Shown piece after piece: positions 59,601-64,000 of a stretch of DNA of 64,000 bases. Numbering within the stretch: the first letter of the stretch is position 1; each line of letters begins with the position of its first letter. Source of the DNA: Flavobacterium gillisiae. Lineage in GTDB: Bacteria; Bacteroidota; Bacteroidia; Flavobacteriales; Flavobacteriaceae. A program made the translations under genes and the position numbers. Under the pieces are notes generated by a model. The model was not told where the DNA came from and did no database searches. It saw only the letters and a list, made by a program, of their open reading frames with translations. The stretch spans positions 62,001 to 126,000 of the forward strand of contig NZ_FNRD01000012.1 of assembly GCF_900107635.1 (NCBI RefSeq), written 5' to 3'.

Positions 59601-60086
59601 GTTGAACTCAATTCCTCCTGAAATCCAAGGCCCTGTAAGCCCTACTAACGCAGGTTTTATTACTTGATTGTAATATACAAAATGACGTTGTTTTACCTTA
59701 TCATAAGCCATGTGAATACGCCCTCCAAGTTCAGGTAAAATCATTACCTTAATGTATCTATTTTCTACAAATAAGGCACGGTATAACTTATCTTTCTTTA
59801 CATCCGATATTTTTTCAACAACTGCATAAGGATATACTGACCCAGAACTACCTTGATAAACTCTTTTCTCTAGGAAAATAGGGTTTTTTTCTTCTTCACC
59901 AATTTCATACGTTGGCAGCAAAATATCTTCCGCCCATACTCGAACCACTCCTCCCTCATCCACAGTAGATTGAATCAAGTAAGCAGTAATTGGTTCATCT
60001 GCTATTTCAGCAACAATGGGCTGACAATTTAAAAGCAATTCGCTTTCTTCACTTGTATTTGGTCTATCTGAAGTTAATTTTTCCAT
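56676..60086 (-). CDS. Cytoplasmic DUF5107 and tetratricopeptide-repeat protein
   Basis: 1136 residues, no signal peptide or membrane segment. Residues about 60-400 form a DUF5107-type domain with a galactose-mutarotase-like fold: VMILPELGGRIHMAYDKVKQ, ISGGIEFNWPQHHRPSTFLP, WWANPAVVVND. From about 500 to the end there are a dozen or more TPR-like helical pairs (YNPLDYYLEALSRDSKDVRC, AIEWYKKASLLPPEKCFPNR, and similar). The fold of the first domain binds sugars, so a cytosolic sugar sensor, epimerase-like enzyme or scaffold is possible; no activity is known to me. It follows the MFS sugar porter by 20 bp and precedes a secreted GH2, so it probably acts on the imported sugar. Confidence 0.85.
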   Translation of the reverse strand: MEKLTSDRPNTSEESELLLNCQPIVAEIADEPITAYLIQSTVDEGGVVRVWAEDILLPTYEIGEEEKNPIFLEKRVYQGSSGSVYPYAVVEKISDVKKDKLYRALFVENRYIKVMILPELGGRIHMAYDKVKQRHFVYYNQVIKPALVGLTGPWISGGIEFNWPQHHRPSTFLPTDYSIEENADGSKTVWCNEVERMFRTKGMQGFTLHPDKAYIEIKVKIYNRTAFPQTFLWWANPAVVVNDEYKSVFPPDVNFVFDHGKRDVSNFPIATGEYYKQDYSAGVDISKYKNIPVPTSYMAVHSKYNFVGGYEDDVQAGLLHVANHHISPGKKQWTWGNGDFGLAWDRNLTDKDGPYIELMTGVFTDNQPDFSWLQAYEEKSWVQYFMPYAEVGYVKNATKDAVINIEVDGNKADLILYTTSFFENLKLELKDIDGIILHQEIVSVSPYNPYKKNVIIGDVASENLVFSIYTGDDKVLVAYQEQKPEIKPPPDPAKAALDPKEITSIEQLFLTGLHLEQYRHATYNPLDYYLEALSRDSKDVRCNNAIGLLMLRRGQFEKAECYFRMAVEVLTERSPNPYDGEPHYNLGFCLKIEGRLEDAYTALFKSTWNAAWQDAAFFALAQIDCIKGEWKEALERIDSCLIRNWHNHKARQLKTSILRKLGRIDEALVLANESIKIDRFNMGCRFEKYLLTNNEAELAEMNTLMRKWSHGYIEYGLDFAAAGLYDEAIQFLQECTKEVDTVYPMVFYTIGYFESMKGDKNRAIEWYKKASLLPPEKCFPNRIEEVKILQDAILLNTNDAKAPFYLGNFWYAFRQYDNAIQCWESSVNSDDQFPTVLRNLALAYFNKVDNKVRAQEVLEKAFVIDTTDSRIFMELDQLYKKIGKSPAERLVFFERYSNLVEERDDLCIERIGLYCQIGKYDIAKNMISTRKFHPWEGGEGKVTGLYTLCRVELAKIAIAEKRFPDAIQLLKETEVYPHNLGEGKLKNAEENEIYYYKGLAYLGIGDYENAKRNFRQATLGSSEPVQAFFYNDQQPDKIFYQGLAWRELGDEDKARSRFKKLVAHGEKYMFEKCRIDYFAVSLPDLAIWDDDLNIRNQVHCNYVMALGHSGLGNENLSETFYKKVKELDINKHTFRK

Positions 60087-60106
60087 CTTAATTTATTATG
60101 CGTTGT

Positions 60107-61483
60107 TTATTTTGTTAATTCTGTTTCTATTTGTTCTAATGATTTCCCTTTGGTCTCTGGTAAATAAATTCGTAAAAAAAGATAACCCAGAAAACAAATT
60201 ATTCCATAAAGCCAAAAGGTTCCGTAGGCACCTAAACTACTATTTAACAGCGGAAATGAATAGGTAAGTACAAAGCAGGCTGTCCATAATGAAAAAGTAC
60301 TTACCGCCATGGCCCTGGCTCTAATCTTTAAAGGAAATATTTCTGACAAAACTACCCAAGTAACAGGGGCAAGTGTCATCGCATAGCAAGCTATCGCAGC
60401 AATTACAAGAACTAAAACAGCAGCACCAGTTACGGAGAAATAATAACACAAACCCAGCACCGCATAAACACAAGCTAATCCAATCGAACCAAAAAGCATC
60501 AAAGGTTTTCTTCCCAATTTATCAACTAAATACATTCCTACAAATGTGAATATGACATTAGTTAAACCTGTAATAACTATATTAAATAGAATATCTGTAA
60601 CACCATAACCGGCAGCGGAAAATATTTCTTGAGCATAGTTAAAAATTACATTAATACCGCACCATTGTTGAAAAACAGCTATTACAATTCCTAGCAAAAG
60701 AATTTTAGGCATTTTACCTTCAAAGAATAACTTATAACTAACTTTTTCTTTCACGATTCCCATGGCAGATTTCAATTGACTCACTTGATCTACAGCAAAT
60801 TCTTGACCTCCAATTTTTCTAAAAATAGCTGTAGCTTTATCATACTTTTGCTGACTAGCAAGCCATCTAGGACTTTCTGGAATAATTAATATCAAAGCAA
60901 AGAATGCTACTGAAGGTAAGGCCTCTGCCCAAAACATAATTCGCCAACCCGATTGCACATTCCAAGTATCAAATAAAACAATACCAGAAGCAATAGGCTC
61001 GGCAATAAATAAATTAGTGATTTGTGCTGCCAAAATCCCCAAAACTATCGTAAGCTGATTAATAGACACGTATTTTCCTCTAGAGGCACTTGGCGCAATT
61101 TCGGCAATATACATTGGGGAAAGATTTGACGCAATACCAATTCCAATACCCCCTATTACTCTCCAAATAATAAACATTTCAATCGAATTAGCTCCTCCTG
61201 TCCCTACCGCTGATATTGTAAAAAGTATTGAAGCCACAATCATTAGTGGTTTTCTTCCATATTTATCAGACATGCTTCCTGAAAGCATCACTCCTAATAG
61301 GCAACCTAAAATAGCACTACCCATCACCCAGCCTTGCATAGAAGGAGAATCGGCAATATTGAAAAAAACTTCATAGAATGGTTTAGCACCACCTATTACA
61401 ACCCAGTCATATCCAAATAACAATCCACCCAAAGCAGAAACTAAAGCAATAAAAAGCAAATAAGAAGAATTATGTTTACTCAT
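60107..61483 (-). CDS. MFS sugar porter (XylE/GalP type)
   Basis: 458 residues with twelve predicted membrane helices. Sugar porter signatures: GGLLFGYDWVVIGGA (20-34), DKYGRKPLM (72-80), IWRVIGGIGIGIASNLSPMY, PESPRWL, QQWCGINVIFNYAQ, VDKLGRKPLM and PETKGKSLEQIE at the C-terminus. It carries a monosaccharide across the inner membrane with a proton; the context suggests galactose, arabinose or fucose. First gene of an operon that seems to run through DUF5107-TPR, GH2, SGBP, SusC and SusD to GH30. Confidence 0.95.
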   Translation of the reverse strand: MSKHNSSYLLFIALVSALGGLLFGYDWVVIGGAKPFYEVFFNIADSPSMQGWVMGSAILGCLLGVMLSGSMSDKYGRKPLMIVASILFTISAVGTGGANSIEMFIIWRVIGGIGIGIASNLSPMYIAEIAPSASRGKYVSINQLTIVLGILAAQITNLFIAEPIASGIVLFDTWNVQSGWRIMFWAEALPSVAFFALILIIPESPRWLASQQKYDKATAIFRKIGGQEFAVDQVSQLKSAMGIVKEKVSYKLFFEGKMPKILLLGIVIAVFQQWCGINVIFNYAQEIFSAAGYGVTDILFNIVITGLTNVIFTFVGMYLVDKLGRKPLMLFGSIGLACVYAVLGLCYYFSVTGAAVLVLVIAAIACYAMTLAPVTWVVLSEIFPLKIRARAMAVSTFSLWTACFVLTYSFPLLNSSLGAYGTFWLYGIICFLGYLFLRIYLPETKGKSLEQIETELTK

Positions 61484-61820
61484 GATTTTAAATTATATTT
61501 TATAGAAAGCAAACATACAAGCATAACAGTAGTTAAAAAATGCAAAAAACAAATAAAAACATGTATAAAACAACGAGTTAAAATAATATTAATTTATTTC
61601 TAAAATAAATACCTGCTTTTCTCTCATTTTCTACAACAATTTATAAAATAGAAAATTTTATCTATTTTATATAGATATCATTAATTTTAAACAAAAATAA
61701 TTTTGGGAAACATATTTTTAAAATCAAATGCCCAACAAACCAATTATTATAACTAATTTTAATAAAACTAAAAACCTGTATTTTTCAATTTAATTTAGCA
61801 CAAAAAAATTCAATAATAAG
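61484..61820 (-). promoter_or_regulatory. Divergent intergenic region with a candidate promoter for the MFS operon
   Basis: Very A+T rich. On the minus strand a perfect TATGTTTG (TAnnTTTG) lies at 61517-61510, 27 nt before the MFS ATG; a TTG is present upstream but at about 25 bp, longer than usual, so the promoter call is weak. The rest separates the MFS gene from the broken AraC-type gene and shows no recognisable operator. Confidence 0.3.
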
Positions 61821-62056
61821 ATGGAACAGATAGCTGATGGTTTTAAAGGAGAAAGAGAAATTGTATTACCTTACAGTATTCGTAATTTTCAAACCAATAA
61901 CGAATTAACCAGATCACTTTAGATTACCCATATAGGTTATTACCCAAATACAAAAAATCATTTCGCAAACGTTCCAAAGGAGCGAAAGAAGATATATTAA
62001 TCTATTGTGAAAGAGGAAAAGGAACTATAACAATTGAAAAACAAAAATCATTATAA
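61821..62056 (+). pseudogene. AraC family regulator, N-terminal remnant cut by an insertion sequence
   Basis: The frame opens MEQIADGFKGEREIVLPYSI and continues, after a TAG, as ITHIGYYPNTKNHFANVPKE, then with a one-base shift as EDILIYCERGKGTITIEKQK. This is the cupin-like sensing domain of Bacteroidota AraC regulators (IADGFxGxRxIVLP, ITDIGYYPxAxxH, QYILIYCxxGxG). The match ends near 62045, where transposase sequence begins; the C-terminal AraC helix-turn-helix is absent. It is divergent to the MFS operon, the usual place for its regulator. Confidence 0.8.
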
Positions 62057-62666
62057 AAACAGGCAACAACAATTACACTTCCTTTAAGCAATGTAATCTC
62101 GTAAGCTTTTTTATTATCAGCAGTTTTCCAATTGTAATGTTTACGAAAGCAGGTAAATGACGTTCATAATCAAGTAAAACATGGATTTTTACGGCTCCTT
62201 TAGCCGTTTTGTATTTGGCCTAATCAAACAAACTTAGACACGGACTTATGCTAGTAGAATCTAAAAGAAAAATTTTACTCATTATTTTAAACATTACATG
62301 TTTCAATCAAGCTTGCTGTCCTAAACTATCGAGCAATTGAAAATAGTAATCTTTGAAAAGTGTGTAATCGTGTTTTTTATTCTGATAACTAATCGTGTAT
62401 TTTGAAGGTGCTCTTTGAACTCCTAGATGATTCAAGTTAGCTGTCGCGGAACGAAGTCAATTGCTTATATCTCGTACCGATTGACTTTTTTCAAACTGGC
62501 AGAACAACATAGATACAAGATGTGACCAACTATTAAGTCCTTTTTGACGTTTGTAGCTTTGCTTTTCAATAACAAGTTTACTGAATTTTGCACGGTTTAG
62601 TTTACTCATGATTTGAGAAAACAATGTTACATTTGTCATTGAGAATGGCGGCTGTTTTTTGGACAC
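62048..62666 (-). pseudogene. IS4-type transposase, N-terminal half, decayed
   Basis: From MSKKQPPFSM, the first 69 codons are open: TLFSQIMSKLNRAKFSKLVI and LNSWSHLVSMLFCQFEKSQS match the DUF4372-like N-terminus of IS4 transposases. Beyond a stop the homology continues in shifted frames: NLNHLGVQRAPSKYTISYQN, FKDYYFQLLDSLGQQA, IFLLDSTSISPCLSLFD (first catalytic Asp), AKYKTAKGAVKIHVLLDYER, LPAFVNIT and LKGSVIVVACFYND (second Asp region lost to Cys). It ends abruptly against the AraC remnant; the last third with the catalytic Glu is gone. Confidence 0.8.
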
Positions 62667-62754
62667 CTCAAAACTAAACTTTGAGTTAAAAACTAGCCAT
62701 TCGTTTTTAATCGTTTAGGACGCTATTGATAAAGTAATAATTAATATAAAAACA

Positions 62755-63864
62755 ATGAGACATAAAGCTATCATTCTGGTGTCACTATTTCTTTTAATTA
62801 GTGCTTGTAAAAATGAGCAGGATAAAACATTAGCTAAAGGCAAATCAATGAGTTGCGAGTCTTCTTTACCTTCCCGATATCTTTCGGCAGATACTCTAGC
62901 CAACTTTAATAAATCAAAAATAGTTCCCTACGATGGGATGGTGAAAATTTCTACCGGTGAATTCATGATGGGAGCTTCAGATGACGAAGGCAGACCAGAA
63001 GAATATCCCCAACACAATGTAAAAGTGACTAGCTTTTGGATTGACGCGACTGAAGTAACCAACGCTCAGTTTGAACAATTCGTTCAGGCAACTGGTTATG
63101 TGACCACCGCCGAAATAAAACCAGATTGGGAAGAAATAAAAAAACAATTGCCAGCGGGTACACCAAGACCAGCCGAAAGTTTATTGGTGGTGGCGTCATT
63201 GGTATTTATCGCAACAACTGGGCCGGTCGATTTGAACGACGTTTCCCAATGGTGGAGCTGGACTAAAGGGGCTAACTGGAGACATCCTCATGGTCCAGAA
63301 AGTACTAATAAAGGTAAGGAAAATTATCCGGTAGTGCATATTTCTTGGAACGACGCTAATGCTTATGCGAAATGGGCTGGTAAAAGATTGCCAACGGAAG
63401 CCGAATGGGAGTTTGCAGCTAGAGGTGACTTAATTAATAAAAAATATTCTTGGGGAAATGAGCAACCTGAACAAGGAAAGCCAAAAGCAAATATCTGGCA
63501 GGGCAAGTTTCCGTATTTGAATACCGCATTTGATAAATTTATAGGAGCAGCTCCTGTAAAATCATTTCCTCCCAATGAATATGGATTGTATGATATGTCC
63601 GGAAACGTGTGGGAATGGTGTAGTGATTGGTATGCACCAGAGTATTATAAAGAGTTGCCTGGCAATCTTTCAATAGATCCTACAGGTCCGTCAAAAAGTT
63701 TTGATTGGACGCAATCTACCATTCCGAAAAAAGTGGTTAGAGGAGGTTCTTTTCTGTGTAATGCTTCTTATTGCAAGGGGTATCGTGTCACTGCACGAAT
63801 GAAATCGTCTCCAGATACAGGTCTGGAGCATACCGGATTTAGATGTGTAGCGGATATTAAATAA
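62755..63864 (+). CDS. Formylglycine-generating enzyme (sulfatase-modifying factor) lipoprotein
   Basis: 369 residues with lipoprotein signal LLISACKN (Cys18), so outside the cytoplasm. FGE/SUMF1 domain: ISTGEFMMGASDDEGRPEEY, WIDATEVTNAQFEQFVQATG, VVHISWNDANAYAKWAGKRL then PTEAEWEFAARG, GLYDMSGNVWEWCSDWY, and RGGSFLCNASYCKGYR with both active-site cysteines (Cys335 and Cys340), followed by TGFRCV. These two cysteines mark a true copper-dependent FGE rather than the common inactive relatives. It oxidises the CxPSR cysteine of S1 sulfatases to formylglycine. A sulfatase start follows 23 bp downstream; the sulfatase at 44277 is another likely client. Confidence 0.92.
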   Translation: MRHKAIILVSLFLLISACKNEQDKTLAKGKSMSCESSLPSRYLSADTLANFNKSKIVPYDGMVKISTGEFMMGASDDEGRPEEYPQHNVKVTSFWIDATEVTNAQFEQFVQATGYVTTAEIKPDWEEIKKQLPAGTPRPAESLLVVASLVFIATTGPVDLNDVSQWWSWTKGANWRHPHGPESTNKGKENYPVVHISWNDANAYAKWAGKRLPTEAEWEFAARGDLINKKYSWGNEQPEQGKPKANIWQGKFPYLNTAFDKFIGAAPVKSFPPNEYGLYDMSGNVWEWCSDWYAPEYYKELPGNLSIDPTGPSKSFDWTQSTIPKKVVRGGSFLCNASYCKGYRVTARMKSSPDTGLEHTGFRCVADIK

Positions 63865-63886
63865 TGTTAAGATCTAAAAATAAATC

Positions 63887-64000
63887 ATGATTAAATATTC
63901 TCTTTACACCACATTTACTTTTTTTTTAATCTTAGTTCAGGGAAAGAGCTTTGGAAAAAGAGAGAAAAAAAAAACATTTTAAGGACACCAAATATTATTG
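63887..64000 (+). CDS. Start of a secreted sulfatase, possibly frameshifted, cut by window edge
   Basis: ATG 23 bp after the FGE stop begins a signal peptide (MIKYSLYTTFTFFLILVQGK, SFGKRE). As read, the frame stops at TAA after a run of ten A (63965-63974). With one base more in that run it would go on as KKKNILRTPNII, the standard opening of S1 sulfatases (PNIIxIxADD). Either a sequencing or assembly slip in the homopolymer or a real frameshift. Too little is visible for certainty. Confidence 0.5.

Noticed and set aside
62755..63864. Gliding motility lipoprotein GldJ/GldK as identity of the SUMF1-like protein
   Set aside because: Those proteins lack the C-x4-C active-site cysteines; here both are present and a sulfatase-like start follows.

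Overview
The window looks like a Flavobacterium-type member of the Bacteroidota. The DNA is A+T rich, most proteins carry Sec or lipoprotein signals, there are two SusC/SusD pairs surrounded by glycoside hydrolases, and the promoters that can be read fit the Bacteroidota TTG / TAnnTTTG form. No rRNA, tRNA or CRISPR array was seen. Almost every gene is on the minus strand; the exceptions are an inserted-looking plus-strand block (17.1-23.3 kb) and the right end (61.8 kb onward).

Left part (1-16 kb): a metzincin-like lipoprotein cut by the window edge, an M1 aminopeptidase, a GH123_N/DUF6067-type putative glycosidase, an arylsulfotransferase-like protein with a TsdA-like diheme cytochrome c, and a SusC/SusD pair. 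The three transcription units 6596, 9831-7332 and 15239-10370 share one upstream design: a 14-bp TGTGYTCGARCACA-type palindrome, exactly 16 bp, TTG, exactly 20 bp, a TAnnTTTG-like box, then a leader of about 200 nt. This makes them a probable regulon. A GntR-type regulator gene decayed by frameshifts and stops lies beside the susC site.

Middle (17-35 kb): a scarred, rearranged stretch. A galM 5' fragment is fused in frame to a duplicated 3' fragment of a sialate O-acetylesterase whose intact copy lies 14 kb away in inverted orientation. Then come a GH29 fucosidase overlapping galE, a GH106-like gene bracketed by 47-bp direct repeats, GH51, GH116, a dead IS3-family element sitting in a GH2 remnant, a DUF3078 protein followed by a partial copy of itself, esterases, and a second dead GH2 gene.

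Right part (35-61.5 kb): a large polysaccharide utilisation locus. It holds three GH2 enzymes, a GH95-like enzyme, SGNH esterases, an S1 sulfatase, a GH30 enzyme, SusD, SusC, a surface glycan-binding lipoprotein, a cytoplasmic DUF5107-TPR protein and an MFS sugar porter. With GH51, GH29, GH106 and the esterases, the set fits stepwise removal of acetyl, sulfate, arabinose, fucose, rhamnose and galactose from a branched, possibly sulfated beta-galactan of the type II arabinogalactan kind. This is inference from family assignments.

Far right (61.8-64 kb): an AraC-type regulator that should face the MFS operon has been destroyed, with a decayed IS4-type transposase abutting the break. It is followed by a formylglycine-generating enzyme lipoprotein with both catalytic cysteines, and by the first codons of a sulfatase that is out of frame after a run of ten A.
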